The translations under genes were made by a program, and so were the position numbers. 64,000 nt of DNA from Misgurnus anguillicaudatus (lineage: Eukaryota > Chordata > Actinopteri > Cypriniformes > Cobitidae). The notes beneath the pieces were generated by a model. That model saw only the letters and a program-made list of their open reading frames with translations, made no database searches and had not been told where the DNA came from. The stretch's first letter is position 1; each line of letters begins with the position of its first letter. The stretch spans positions 8,672,501 to 8,736,500 of the forward strand of contig NC_073360.2 of the NCBI RefSeq assembly GCF_027580225.2. Direction: 5' to 3'. Shown piece after piece: positions 22,425-35,819 of the stretch.

Positions 22425-23718
22425 TAGCTTGTGATATTAGGATTTAAAATCAAATCTTCTGTTCATGCGGATCAATTCTTTTTACATGCATCTTGATATT
22501 CAACAAACATCACAGGAAAAGGAGGGAAATGAGGACAGTTGCAACAAAGAGCTAATTCTAATTTTCAGAATTTATTGAAATTAATTAAATTTTCACTGCC
22601 ATTCGAAAACATTTTAATTCGTTTTTAATTAATTGGTGTAATTACAGAACATGTATAACCTGGAAACATAAATTTCTTCAGACTTTTCTTCAAAAGTTTG
22701 AAGTCAAGGATTCGATTCAATTTTATTTTTGTTGCACTTTTCATAGTGTGCATTGTTGCAAAGCATAAACATTTAAATCAAAAACTTGATATAGACCAAA
22801 TTAAATTAATGTACCAAAGGAATGAAAGGAAAATATATAACATGTGAAAAAGATGTGACCTGGTTACTACATGAAATCATCTTACATAAAGAACATCTTG
22901 AGATAATTTTGATATCTTTAATATTGACTGAGTAAGGTCATGTCAAAGATTGAAATCAATGAGTGAAATCAAACTTTGATCATCATCTCATCTCATCATT
23001 TGATTATGAGACAGAATTTAACATACATGGTCATATATGCAAAAAGGTAAATCATGTGGTAATAAGTACAACTGTAACAGAGAGTGATCAATTCTGTAAG
23101 AAGAATTATGGTCATGATTAGTTTTGCAGGGCAATCCTCTTCTCTCTAAACATTGTAGACATTTGGGAAACTTTTTAAATGCTTTAAAGAAAAAGGAAAT
23201 CATCTGATTATTATGTGTTTCTGTGATTCTACAGCACAAGTTTAAGCATTGTCTGTCTGTCTGTCTGTCTGTCTGTGTGGGTGCGTGGGTGGCTTCTCTT
23301 TTTAAATATTTAGTTCAGGACACAAGTCATTCTGACACTTTAATATCAAAGATTTCTCTGTACCACCAGTGCCCTTGTGAAATCATTCTTTATTTTTCAA
23401 TGTGGGTGGAATATAAAGCTATGATAACAAATGTAATGTCTGCAGGGGAAAAACCACGGCTGATTGGTGCTGTAGCAGGTTCAGAAGTTCAGTGTCGCGT
23501 GGAGCTCTCTTTAATCTCATATACCTGCCAGCAGCGACATAAGAGTATCAAAGTCAAACTGCAGTCTTACAGCACAGATAGAAACAAAGACCTCATACTG
23601 AACTTTGTTTTGTTGTTTTCAATTTGTGAAGTAAAATCATTTGAACAACTTTACTAGCTAACATGTCAAACTTCCAGCTAGTGATAGAACAATTTCATTG
23701 CTATAATAGCCATTTTAA
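22425..23718. other. Intergenic, no gene recognised
   Basis: Mostly AT-rich. A (TGTC)n microsatellite sits at about 23250-23278. An open frame of 144 codons (23223-23657) overlaps it but shows no recognisable domain, so I do not call it a gene. Confidence 0.5.
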
Positions 23719-23722
23719 TTAA

Positions 23723-24510
23723 AGGACAAGTTCAGTATTTTACACTTAAAGTCCTGTTTTCAGATTGTTTATGATGAAATAGAACAGTTTTGACTGAAAT
23801 TTGGACATATGATGCTGGCCCGAGAATTTTCGGGTGTTTCTTGTATCACCTCCCTCCTCTATAATGGGTTTATAGGTGCACAGGAACAATCCTTCCTAAA
23901 ATGCATTAAACTCTCATTTACAAAGACGTGAAACTCACCGAGTGGTCAGGGGTGTTCACTGATATGCTCACACAAAAATCGTTGCAAAATACGCATTCCA
24001 ACAGGTTTTATCGTAGTTTTTGCCAACTCCATTGACTTGTATTAGATGTGCTGTGAGGTACAGTATTACTCCGCGCCGGGAACCCGTTTGTATTCTTGCA
24101 ATTGGCAAAGGTGGATTATCGCCAGCACCTGGGCTGGAGTATCTATTATTCAAGCTCTCAACGGAAGAATGTACGGGTGTGAGGCGTTTGGAAAAATAGG
24201 TCCACAAGTTTACAACGAATGCTAAAACAGCTTTTGGAAAGCATCTTTTGCAGTGATTTTTTGTGAGCATATTAGTGAACATCCCTGAACGCTCGGTGAC
24301 TTTCACGTCTTTGTAAACGAATGTTTAATGCATTTTAGAAGGATTGTTCCAGTGCACCTATACACCCATTGTAGAGGTGGGAGGTGAAACAACAAATACC
24401 CGAAAATTCTCGGGGCAGCCGCATATGTCGAAATTTCAGTCAAAACCATTCTATTTCATCATAAACAATCTGAAAACAGGGCTTTAAGTGTAAAATACCG
24501 AACTTGTCCT
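23723..24510. mobile_element. Long foldback element, 788 bp, TTAA flanks
   Basis: The left arm starts AGGACAAGTTCAGTATTTTA; the right end is AACTTGTCCT. The two arms, each over 300 bp, are inverted copies (for example CAGATTGTTTATGATGAAAT on the left and its complement at 24450-24470). TTAA at 23719-23722 and 24511-24514 gives the target duplication. The minus-strand frame 23968-24306 inside is not a recognised protein. Confidence 0.88.
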
Positions 24511-24514
24511 TTAA

Positions 24515-25354
24515 GGGAAACATTTGAGAGTTATAATCAGTATAAAGCCTACACACTAAAAAATGCTGGGTTATTTAATCTACCCAACCGCTGGGTTATG
24601 AAATGCTTTACCCATTATGGGTTATTTATATGGAATTTGGGTTATTTTGTGCAACTCATGAGTTGGGTCAAAATATATATCTAAATGTTATATCGTCGAG
24701 GCTATTTGATTGGTTTGGCTAACAATTTAGCTAATGTAAGTTAGTCATTATCATGGAAGCGCGAAGCCTACAGCTTATGGTCTGAATTATATTAATGAAT
24801 TAAACTTCATAATGCCCATGGGCATGTAGTCATGATTATCAAATTAACGTTAGCCATGCTAATTTGCCAGCTAGTTTCAAGCTAGCCAGGTGAGGTGATT
24901 TGCCAGTTACCATAACTAGTTTATTAGTCCAACAGGCTGTCATTTAGTTGCTTTTCTATGTTATTTTAACTGGCTATAAACGAACACTCTTGTTTTTCCT
25001 GAAGCTTTTAATGTGACATGTGAATGCATAACACAGTGTTTGGCTGATTAAAATATGTAAAAACGGTGAGATAATCTGATATGTCACAGAAAAGATGAGA
25101 ACAAAATCTTATTTAAAATGGCACCATGACAAACGACAAGGGCCACGTTAGTGAAGGGTTTATGTCACACACAAACTATGTGCATATTTAGTGTAAAGTT
25201 GTTATACTTTAAGGAAAAAATATTTTTTTATTCATGAGAATTGAAACCAGGACTCTTATTTTGAGAATTGCAAGGAGGACTCTGATAAAGGGAGAAGGGT
25301 CGAGAAGGGTCTGGCTGCAGACATGGTGCACTCTCAGCCCCATGTGTCAGCCAC
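24515..25354. other. Intergenic with TGGGTTAT-type repeat debris
   Basis: 24560-24680 has several TGGGTTATTT/GGGTTAT phrases and an inverted ACCCAAC, which resemble fish DNA-element ends. The rest shows no gene. Confidence 0.4.
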
Positions 25355-25357
25355 TTA

Positions 25358-26091
25358 GGGTGTTTTCACATATGTTGGTGAGCACCGTGGTGCGGCCTCG
25401 GAGTGCACCAAAATACATTGTATCATTTTTCAATTAGTGCGGTCCGTGTTCACATGTACTCGAAATGCCGCACTGTACACCATGTGACAACGGTCAGCGC
25501 TGTCATTGGTCTCTGACAGCTCTTACCGTCTCATGACCACCACCACGTTTCCACGACAACCAGCCTGACAGGGAGAGCGCAGCTATCAAGATGAGGAGAT
25601 AAAGGTTGCACGTCTTTGCGAAGTTTCTTTGCTTTAACGTGAAATTGGGTAGCTGTTCTATTAAAGCCTCTCTCACGGAGCTGTTTGCTAAAAAGCCCGT
25701 AATGTCACTATTTGTGTGTGGAGGACAGCTATGCATTTATAAAATCATCAGCTCAAACGTAAAGGAGACAGCGAATCTCTTCAACGGACCAGGATTGGCT
25801 TGTTTGTTGTTAACCCACAATATAACACCCGGCTCATGTCACGACGGAAGCCCAGTGGCTCAAACATGTGGAGAACTTCCTGTATTTGGTTCGGCCCGAG
25901 GTCCAGCAGTGTTCACACCACAGGTGGGTCGCCCCAGAGTTCGGCGACAGCCGCTCTGAGACCACCTGTTTGGAGCGCCCGTTTAGTGCGCACCCGAGTG
26001 CGGCTGTTGTGTTCAAACTGTCCCAAATGAACCGTACTCGGAGCGACACGTCATTTGGGCCGACCTAAACAGTGTATATGTGAAAACACCC
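25358..26091. mobile_element. Harbinger-like MITE, 734 bp, TTA flanks
   Basis: The ends GGGTGTTTTCACATATG and (inverted) GGGTGTTTTCACATATAC match, with TTA at 25355-25357 and 26092-26094. A 3-bp TTA/TAA duplication is characteristic of PIF/Harbinger. Overlapping frames near 25606-26068 look like GC-rich non-coding sequence, with no DDE domain seen. Confidence 0.8.
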
Positions 26092-26099
26092 TTAGTCAC

Positions 26100-28165
26100 A
26101 TGCACGATCAGCCTCGCATGCGCACTTAGACACTACCGCGTGTAGGCAATCGGACACACTCAGGCACGTGCGCTTATGCCAATTGTAAGTATATTTACTA
26201 AATTCGTACAAGATTAAGATTAAGTTGAAGTAAAAGTGTTGTTTTAATAATTATGTGTTAAATGTTAACGAAAATGATCCTAATATGTAACGTTATCTGA
26301 AATGTATTGCACCGCATGCACATCGATGTTATGCACGTGTTTTCGTTTTCAACGTTGCAAGTATAAGTTATTTTTTCATTTATACACGATTAAGTAGATG
26401 TGAAAGTGTTGTTTTAATAAAGGAGCTGTGTCCGGCCCTGAGCCTTTACAGATGACACAGATTTTTCCTCATCATTTTTCCCTGTTATTTTTGAGGTAGT
26501 ATTGTTACAACAACTTGATAATATGCACACGTGATGTGTTATGCATTGAGAGTGAGGAGTCACGTGACGATTTGAGCGGGGTCTGAGACGGTCGGCCATG
26601 ATGGTAGGAGACGTTATGGGTTGCCAGGGGCAACTTCACAGAGGGGCGATTTCTAGAGCTCTTTAGTTATTATTTCGGCAGGACAGAGACGATCTACAAA
26701 TACAATAAAGAAAAGGAATAAAGCAATGCAAAAAGACAAGGGAAAGAAAGGTACCTTACAGGAACAAGCTCACAAACAGCGTTGTACTGGTAAAGGTAAC
26801 TTAAGTTTCTTCACATGCGTTTAGTGTATTGTAATTACATTGCATTTAGCAGCAACTTCTTGACCAAAATGACAAAGTAATTAACTGCGACGGTTTCTAA
26901 ACACTAGATTGTAACGAGATGTTCAATTTACACAAACATTTCCAACATGTTTTGATGTAGAATCTTTGGGTATTTATTTGTAATTTGATTTTAGCCCAAT
27001 GACAAATACTGTTGTAACTTTACCAGGTTTTTGTGTTGGGGGCTGCAAAGTGGACAAACCAGTTCTGGGTTGGCTATGGTAGTTATATGTGTGATTGCAA
27101 GATGTAAATGATTAAAGATTAAAGCCATTAACACTGTGGGTAACACTTTACTTGAAGGGGTGTGCATAAGACTGACATAAAACCTTCATAATTATTTATG
27201 ACATGACACATGTCATGAATATAAAGGAGGTGTTATGCATGTTTATGACAATTGTAAGTGTCATTCGTTCAATTATGAAATTTTTTATGCAAATATGCCA
27301 TTGTTTGAGATGTCTTTGTTATGCATGATGGTGTCTCCATTTCGGTAACCTAAAAAACTGTATTCCATATGTATCTCGTGAGGTACTGGAACAGTTTTTA
27401 ACGCAGCAGTAACTGCAAGGCATGGTAAAACAGTGTAGAATTGCGAAAAACTACTCTACTACAGAGCTAAGAAAACACGTAAACAATCATGTTCTGCCGC
27501 CGGAATCCTGCCAACATGGCGGAAAGGGGGAGGAGCTCTGTACCATGACGACAGCTCCTCACTCTCAATATGTTCATACCGTAGATATTTCGGGTAATTA
27601 CGTTCGGTGTTGTGAAAAAGTTAAAATGCAGACTCTGCCAATTTGTGAACGCTGTAACACGAGGTGAAATGCGTCTAATTCAATCCGAATTGACTGTAGT
27701 TACAAAGTTACAGTGCTTATTATGAGTTGACTTCAAATTACTTTTTGGTTTATTAAGTTATGTAGCGTTAAACATATAAAGATCGGATGCACTTATTTTG
27801 CAGAACAACTGTCTTTTCTGTCGACTTGGCCTTCTGCGCGGGGTCTAACGTTATAACAAGAAATATGTAATATAACTTACCGGTTTTTAATGTCATGTGC
27901 ACTGAAGGCTATGCTGTAAGCAGCCACAAATATTCGTGTGCAGTATAAACATAGACAATTTACATGTATGCAATTTGTAATATTAATTGTATAGAGGTAG
28001 GGAGGATTTTCTCTATATTTTGTGATTCTAAATAAAATGCTTGGTATCTTCACATTGTTTTACATTTCTGCTGCTATAGTATTCATTGCTTTTGCATGGT
28101 GACACATTAATAGTTAATACAATAGCAATTGTATTTTTGCTTAAGCTCTTTTTGTGTTTGTTTCA
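26100..28165. other. Intergenic with interspersed-repeat fragments
   Basis: 26186-26420 has two diverged copies of a segment ending GTGTTGTTTTAATAA. 27134-27330 begins GGTAACACTTTACTTGAAGG, a phrase common in fish interspersed repeats. The frame 27422-27667 has no domain I recognise. Confidence 0.4.
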
Positions 28166-28166
28166 G

Positions 28167-28470
28167 ATCAATGGATAGCTTTGTCATTAACACTTTGACA
28201 GACTGGCAGCTGACAGACCTTTTCGACAGCTTAAAAGGAGAAATATTTTCCCCATCCACTGCATATCAAGTCTGCATGGCTACAAAGCGCCAACTTCCCG
28301 CTCTCTCTTGTGAAGCCAACAAGGAAGTGGCTAAAACTGCAATTTATCGTCTGGCTGCCAAATGGAGTCAGTCACATAGATTCCCCATGTTAAAATTCCC
28401 AACTTTACAGCAGAAAAAAAAAACATGTTTACAGCCTGGCGCAAAACATTATTTTGGTCTAAATGGCTAA
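28167..28470 (+). CDS. Possible upstream exon of tnp2-like gene (uncertain)
   Basis: After a TTTCAG acceptor the frame reads MDSFVINTLTDWQLTDLFDS and stays open to 28470. The W-L-LF spacing could be the first helix of a SAM-type domain, whose second half may be the EEIDEKSFLLLDDAE near 29605. The later part is unfamiliar. No clear donor was chosen, so splicing to 29603 is inference. Confidence 0.35.
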
Positions 28471-28515
28471 TTTTGTCCTTCATGACAACTTTGAGGGGGG
28501 TGAATTTTGTTATAA

Positions 28516-28628
28516 CTCATCCATTTAAATTATATTAAGACTTAAAGTTCTGCATAATTAAGAGCGGGCCACTTTTTTATAACTCATCCGTTTAAATTAT
28601 ATTAAGACTTAAAGTTCTGCATAATTAA
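28516..28628. repeat. Short direct duplication
   Basis: The segment TTTAAATTATATTAAGACTT plus AAAGTTCTGCATAATTAA occurs twice in a row, about 70 bp apart, just left of the TTAA element at 28629. Confidence 0.85.
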
Positions 28629-29150
28629 CTCATTCACCGCCAGCCTTTTTGAGAAAAGTTGCCCACCTGCATTTTTGTGATTTTAACAAAATTTTCACAA
28701 AATTCCTTGCAGGAAAAATTTTCTTCTATAAATATATAAACATACAAATTATATCAAATTAAAGAACACACCCTCTGCTTTCAAATAAACAAACAAACAA
28801 ACAAACAAAATGGGGAAAAAACGTTTCATTATATATTTACTTTTTCTACTTAATTTAACCACTGAAATATGGATATTTCTCTTCAAAAATACAACATTTT
28901 GAGCAAAAAGCTTAAAAAATTGCGTTTTTGTAAAGGAATTTATGTTAGAGATCAGACTCAGAATGACTATCAAACATAAAGGCAGTAAAAAAAATCATTA
29001 ACTCTTTTTAACTTCCGTTTTTGATAAATTCGTTCTGGTGCCATCTAGTGGATAATTACACTTTCACTTTGAAATTCGTCCAAAAAGGCATATTTATTAG
29101 TTAAATATGAACTCATAAATGACGAGATAACTCGTCAATGTGTGAATGAG
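28629..29150. mobile_element. TTAA-flanked DNA element, 522 bp
   Basis: The left end CTCATTCACCGCC and right end GTGTGAATGAG are inverted and flanked by TTAA (28625-28628 and 29151-29154). It is a non-autonomous Kolobok or piggyBac-type insertion between two possible exons of the transposase gene. An (AACA)n run lies inside. Confidence 0.75.
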
Positions 29151-29602
29151 TTAAGGGCGTGGCCACTTGAGTGACAGGTGGATTGCCGCTGCTGACAGTG
29201 CTGTCGTGCTAGGTGGGCGTTGCTTCAACTAGATCTCTCCTTGTGCCCATTTTTGATTGTCTGGGAGATTCGAAAGATGGCGACGGCCCACTCAGCACAC
29301 TTTAAGCTTCAAAAACAGAATTCAGGAGTCTACGAGTCCATTTTTATATAGATTGCTACTCATGCCCTTTTCAGACATGAATTCTTATCAAATATAACTT
29401 CCTTTTTTTAAATAGCTTCCATGAAATGTGTCAAAATGACTCCAATATATGAATAGGGCACATGTATTATTTTGTAATAACACATGATGGAATATGCATG
29501 TTTATTACTATATCTTCCATTTAATTACCCATATATTTTTGTTTTGTACTCTTCTGTTGTTAAAACAAAGATGTATTTGTGTTTTCTTTTTTTGTCTTTC
29601 AG

Positions 29603-31833
29603 AGGAGATTGATGAGAAGAGTTTTCTTCTTTTAGATGATGCTGAATGCGGATATGGAGCCAGCACAGGGAGAAGGGGACGTCGAGGAGTGGGATGAACT
29701 ACACCCAGAGTGTATTACCGATCGGGTGGCCCTCTTTTTAGCCAACCTTAAATCTAAAGCTTCTACGACGTACTTAAACTTTGTAGTTCAGCATACCTCC
29801 AGTTTAATTAATAATATTGTCAGCAGACTGCAATCAAAGACTATGTCTTTATTTCGTCAATTTGGTCTTGATCAAAGCCCAGAGGTAGAAGAGCTTGGGG
29901 TGGAGTTCACAGAAGCAGCTGAGCCTTTCAAAGAATTGGCGACAGATTATAAACAGATGCAGTATTTTGGTAAATCTGGAAACTTCATTCAGCCAGTTGA
30001 GGAGATTCTGTCTGGGGTTTCCTATGTTTAGCCAATGTCCTCTGCCACTGGAATTGTTAGACAAGTTGCAGTTCCTGATTCATATCACCGTATTCCGTTA
30101 AAGAGCCTTTTGACCAAAATTCTTGAAATTCCTGGGATTTTACAGGCCATGTTGGAATGGCAGCGCAGAGAGGGTGATGCAATTCAGGATGTCTTTGATG
30201 CGGAATTTTGTAAAACACATCCATTGTTCCAGAATGAGGTTTCAATCCCACTTGTGATTTACCAAGATGATTGTGAGATAGTAAATCCCCTTGGTTCTAA
30301 GACTGGGATTCACAAGTTAGGAGTAATTTATTTTATCTTGAAGAGCTTGCCACCAGACCTGCTATCAAGTTTGCAGTCACAGTTCCTATTAGCAGTGTAC
30401 AAATCTGATGATGTAGCAACCTATGGCCTTGATGCAATCCTGCGCCCTATCGTGGATGAGATCAGATGTCTAGAGAGTGAAGGCATCTTTGTTAATACCC
30501 CCAACTATCAAGGTGTTGTCAAGTTCACAGTGATCCAGGTAGTTGGAGACAATTTAGGCTTGCATACCGTTCTTGGCTACATTGAAAGCTTCAGTGGAAA
30601 CTAAGTGTGTCGGTTCTGCAAAGCAGATAAAAGGGGTGTGAGGTCTCTAACGCTTGAAGATCCTGCACTGTTGCGTGATTGCAATATTTATGAGGCAGAT
30701 TTACGTACAGCTGACTCCTCCCAGACAGGTTTGAAAAGAGACAGTGTCTTGAACAACTTATCTTTTTATCATGTATCAGACAATGTGGCAGTTGACATCA
30801 TGCATGATGTACTGGAAGGGGTGGGGCCCTATGAAGTCAAACTTGTGTTGAATTCACTTATTGAGCAAAAGTATCTCACACTAGAAAAGCTCTATTACAG
30901 AATAACAAACCTAGTGTCATAAGCAATCTCAGAAACCCTGAAGCCCCCATGCGGCAGTCAGCATCTCAAATGTGGTGCCTACTTAGGTTACTACCAACAA
31001 TGATAGGTGATCTTATCCCTATGGATTACAAGAATTGGGAGCTTCTACTACTCCTACTCTCGTGCATGGAGTTAATCTTTTCTCCGTCACTTACTGTAGC
31101 AGCGACACTGTACTTAAGCAAAATCATTGAAGAGCATCACTGTCTCTTCCTGGAGCTCTATCCTCACCTACATTTACATCCAAAACACCACATCATGCTA
31201 CATTACCCAAGAGTCATTCAAAAACTCGGAACGTTGAGGCAGTTCTGGGCGATGAGATTTGAAGCTCGACATGCATTTTTCAAACAGGTTAGCCATGTAA
31301 GTTGTAACTTTAGAAACATTTGTAAAACCATGGCATTTCGCCATCAGATGATGCAGTGCTACAATTTCATGTGTGGAACTGTGTTGTGCCACAATACAGA
31401 AGTTGGTCAAGGGTACACTACATTTCTGGCCATCATTGAAGGATTTAAAGAGATCCAAAGTGGTCTAGAAGGTAGTCCCCTTTTTAGTGAATTGTATGTG
31501 CCAGCCTGGGTTACGTGTAAGGGAACGGAATATAGAGCAGGCATGACCGTATTCCTGTCCTATGATCCATATGGAGAACCTCAGTTTGGTGTCATACAAT
31601 CAGTTTTACTACTGGAGCAAACATCACATACAGCAACAATAAAGCTTGTTGTAAAGAAGTGGGAAACACAGTGGTTTGATAGGCATTTATTTGCATACAG
31701 TGTGATTCCCACTCAAGTTTTGGCAGCTATAGATGTGAGAGAGCTGCTTGATCACCATCCCATCCATATCGTCAAGTCGCACAGAGAAGATGAAGACAGT
31801 TTTTACATTTCTCTGCGCTATAGACTTTTTTAG
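29603..31833 (+). pseudogene. tnp2/EnSpm-like transposase, three inactivating changes
   Basis: After a TTTCAG acceptor comes a SAM-like EEIDEKSFLLLDDAE, then the main frame from 29636. Family motifs are IYQDDCEIVNPLG, GIHKLGVIYFILKSLPPDLL, QVVGDNLGLHTVLGYIES, CRFCKADKRG, VDIMHDVLEGVGPYEVKL, then QSASQMWCLLRLLP and FWAMRFEARHAFFK. These fit the tnp2/EnSpm-like transposases common in fish genomes, with acidic residues in the D, D and MHDVLEG positions still present. The frame is broken by TAG at 30029-30031, by TAA at 30602-30604 (same frame resumes each time) and by a one-base shift near 30900. Joined, the span is about 730 codons. It is a recently inactivated copy. EnSpm assignment is my best guess and a related DDE family is possible. 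Confidence 0.75.
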
Positions 31834-33508
31834 ATAATCAGCTGATTGCCATCAGGTGTGTGTGTATGACGCTTGTAAATAGTATTTTGACAGGTTTAAA
31901 GTTGTTGAAAATACATAGCTTGACATTGTCCGGCATATTAGTTAAGTTTTTAGCCATACATGCTGCGTGAAGTGGCCATTGCTAATGGGATGAGAAGAAC
32001 TTCTGCAACTACTTCTGGGATGGGAGGACGTTACCAAACTACTGGGATGTTATAAGTTATACTGTACTGTAAGTATTTGTTTTCACTTAATGTGAATCTG
32101 CTCCATATACAGTATTTATCACTGCCATAGTTATGTTTTAGAAGTCACTTTTTTAAAGACACCTGCATGCTCCAAGAAAAGAAACTTGTAATCTTTTACA
32201 TCTAAAAACTGCACACTTGTTTGAAAAATTGTGTGGTTTCGTGTGTGAAACCATGTGCACTCTCTTTCCAAATATATTGTAACAAATGGCGGGGAGTGCA
32301 CACCACTGGTCTCAAATCCGGGTCCCCGTGCATGCTTCCTAATCGCAACACCAAGTGGGGCAAGAGGTTAGCATCATATTCTTCCCAGAGTTCGCTACAG
32401 TAGACATTCTGTGAGAATGCCATCTGTCACACCATGGTACTGCATGCAATTTTCTGACTCCACTAGTCTAATGTATCAGAAACAGTTTTATATCTAACCC
32501 TCAACCCATATGTCACCTTCACAATCCATCCAGTAGTTTACATTACTGATGCTTAGCAAGCTATTCTTAATTGGCTGCCACTGTTTATTATATTGAATTG
32601 GATTTTCTGCATAGGTTGGACCTGCTGTTGTGCCTGCTATCCCACCTACAATCTCTGATGTCACACCAACTGCTACTCTTCCCAACCCCATGGAGGATAA
32701 TCAGCTGAATTCTTTTGATTAGCACCTTAAGCCCTATGTTATATTTTGGTGTACGATAGCGGTGCTTGAAAAGAGTAAAAATAACTCTGTGAAGTGCTGT
32801 GAGCTAACAGTTTATTAATTATTAATTGAAATCATGGCAAATGTTTTAATAATTGTGATATTGATTTGAATTCATATCACCCTTCACTTCTTAAAAAAAG
32901 TAACAAAACTGCAATGTTTTGTGTTGTTGCTATTTTTTTTAGGATGTCCGGAGTATTCTTATAGGCTTACAACAAGGAAATTGTTGAGAGCCTTGATGAA
33001 GATCAAGGTCATATCTGATTGAGAAGTTTGGAGAAAAGTACTTTATTAATTTTTTTATATAGAGTAGAGTTTCTGTTAAATACACCAATATTCCAATTTG
33101 GAAAGTAAATTAACATGTAGTTTTTTTCACGCTTTTTACCTGTGATGTGTTTTTTTCTGTTTTACAGTCCTACATCAGATATCAAAAAGGCACTGGCATC
33201 GGGTTTGGTTGAGTCATTTGAATGTTTGAAAGACTCCTCAAGCACTGGCAGTGTGAATGGGTTTCTTATGTAATTGAGATTTCTTTTGGTTGTCATGATC
33301 CTCAAACTGATTCATTACAGCTTAATTTCCTTGAAACACTTCTGTGCTTTTTGATGCCTGCTGTTATGCACTAAGCAGCAGGAACAATAATTTATCTACT
33401 TCTCTGAGGACAGACAGATGTACAGACAAACCCTGTTCTAACAGAAGCCCATGCTGTCAGTCAAATGTGCCTCATCTATATTCATTAAATATTTTGATTT
33501 CTTTGCAG
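31834..33508. other. Region between two transposon-type genes
   Basis: No long frame. A possible small exon at 32616-32721 follows CATAG and encodes a Pro/Thr-rich stretch ending PMEDNQLNSFD and a stop. It could be the tail of the transposase gene or part of the next one. The rest is AT-rich. Confidence 0.35.
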
Positions 33509-35819
33509 GAAATATGGTACTGTACACCCCAGGACGAAGGCAACGACCAGCCACTGGATTCCTGGAGGAAACGATGCGAAATGTTAGAAAGCGGATGAGA
33601 TCCACCAGCACGTCGCGGAGCATGACACAGAAGACACCACCACAAATGCCAGATAATGGTGCTTCTGCAAGGGCTCTCTTACCAGGTAGTTATTAAACTG
33701 AAAAATGATTTTAAGCAAAACATCCATATTTCAGTGACTGACAACTTTGTTCTTTTTTTACAGAATGTACGATACCAGACGAACATGCGTTGCAGTTAAA
33801 AGAATGGTTGAGAAACAATTCTCAGCCCCTCAGCCCGATAGAGACCTACATGCAGAACACAGCAGTCTACAGGGCCAAGTGGATCAGGGACAACAATTGG
33901 ACCATTGATCAGATCCTCGAAGAGTTCCCTCACTTGATGACCAAAGGCATGGTAGGTATAGGGAAATATGATCTTACATATGAGGAAACATTGTTTTATT
34001 AGTGTGCCACGTTACATTTGTTTTAAAAATGTGTTTTATAGATTGCACAGGACTTTCTTGTCCTACATGGGGATGCTGCATCAAAGTTATTTGAAACTTG
34101 GCTACCCATTTATGCTGACAAGATTCTGTACCTGGCGAGAAAGGAGGGGAGGCTGACATTGCCCCTGGATGGATTAACACCAGGTAATATATTCTTGTCA
34201 GCACATCTTGTAAATGCAGGCATTGCGATGGAATATGCAGGATATTTTTGCAATTTTATTTTATTCATTTATTTTAAAAATCACTGGTATGCTATTTTAC
34301 ATTTTATTGAGACATATGTCTTCCTACAGATGGTGTTGGGGAACTCGCCCTGAGGCAGCTGCCAGCCTTGCTTCCACCGACTACTTCAGACCTGCAAACT
34401 TGTTGGTTTTCGGCGACAATCGCCGTTTTCTTGGTCAATTGGGTCATTCACGTGAATCGTGTAGAACCGGAGAGTTTTTTTTTTGAGGTGGTTGGGGGGG
34501 GTCGGGAGGTTGCCCTTTATCTGAATGCCATGCGGGCTAGAATTGCCAAACATTATTGGATAATTCTTATAATTGACACTTCTCTGGGCCAATTGGAATC
34601 TTAGCACTTCCTTCAGAATCTTGAAGACAGCGCGGCCATTTGGATGAGAGACACACCTGGCTACCACGCGAGTCTGATGGACACTTTTAACGTGAAGGAA
34701 CCATCTTATTTAATGGAAGTCAACTTTTTTGGACCAAAAACAACAACTATGTGTTTGCTTGATTTAAATTAGCGTTAGCTACCGCTTATATTTTATTTTT
34801 AGGAACAAGTCTACGCCGAGTAATGCACAAACGTAGACCTTGCATAAAGTTTAAAGCAAAATGACTAATGTTAGCTAACTAGCAGGACGATTGTTAGCTA
34901 GGCTTATCGTTACCCGGGTGCTCTGCGCTGAGTTCCGAGATATACGGCTACTACTCGAATTCTGAGCTAACGTTACCCTGAGTAACTTCATTACGGTGGC
35001 CGTGGTGCACGCTTGCTCAGGCAGTCATTCGTGATGTGGGTAAATGTGACTGTTTACACAATAGCTGATGCGAGAGTAATGTTTTTCAATATTTTACTAT
35101 GTTCTTACCTCAACTTAGACTAATTAATACATGCCTATCTTTTTTCAATGCATGCACTTAATCTTTGTACATTGCGTTGTGAATGTGTTAGGATTTAGCC
35201 TAGCCCCATTCATTCCTGGTGGCTGTATACCTGGTAAACAGTAATTTTTAACAACATAGGGCTGTTTAGATAAAACAATATGGTGAGTGTGTTGTCCTAG
35301 GCTAATACACCAACAGCAAATTTCTGTATAATAAAGGGCTACATTTTGCATCAAAGTCTGTCAATGAAATCTTTACATTGTGTTGTTAGTTGAATTTACA
35401 TTATGAACACTAGCACTTTGAGATCGTTTATTCAATGTAAGGAGCCCTACATATAAAATGCATTATTATTATTATTATTGAACAGAAAGGTATGTTGATA
35501 TTCACTGCATATCAGCCATACAGTATAGAGACACGTTGTTTTATCATATTAGTCCTATGTATGATAGTTTGCAAGGTTATATTTTAATGATTTTAATTTA
35601 CTTTCAGGCAATGGTTCTGGGCACTTTGGTGGAGTACTCACAATGGCCCGTCATTGTCAACCTTGCACAGACGCCGGCTGAGGACAAAGTGGCTCTGTCG
35701 CACAAAGCTTTCGCGAACATCTGCAAAATATATATATATTTTTTTATTTCTGTCTGTCTCTTATTTTTTATTTCAGTGGCATGCTTCACAAGTTCACAAC
35801 ACTTCCAGGCGTTTCCGTA

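Noticed and set aside
23223..23657. 144-codon frame as a gene
   Set aside because: It begins in a TGTC microsatellite, has no recognisable domain and no splice context.
23968..24306. 112-codon minus-strand frame
   Set aside because: It lies wholly inside the foldback element 23723-24510 and resembles no transposase.
27422..27667. 81-codon frame with several Cys residues as a zinc-finger gene
   Set aside because: Cys spacing does not match THAP, BED or C2H2 patterns, and no exon neighbours were found.
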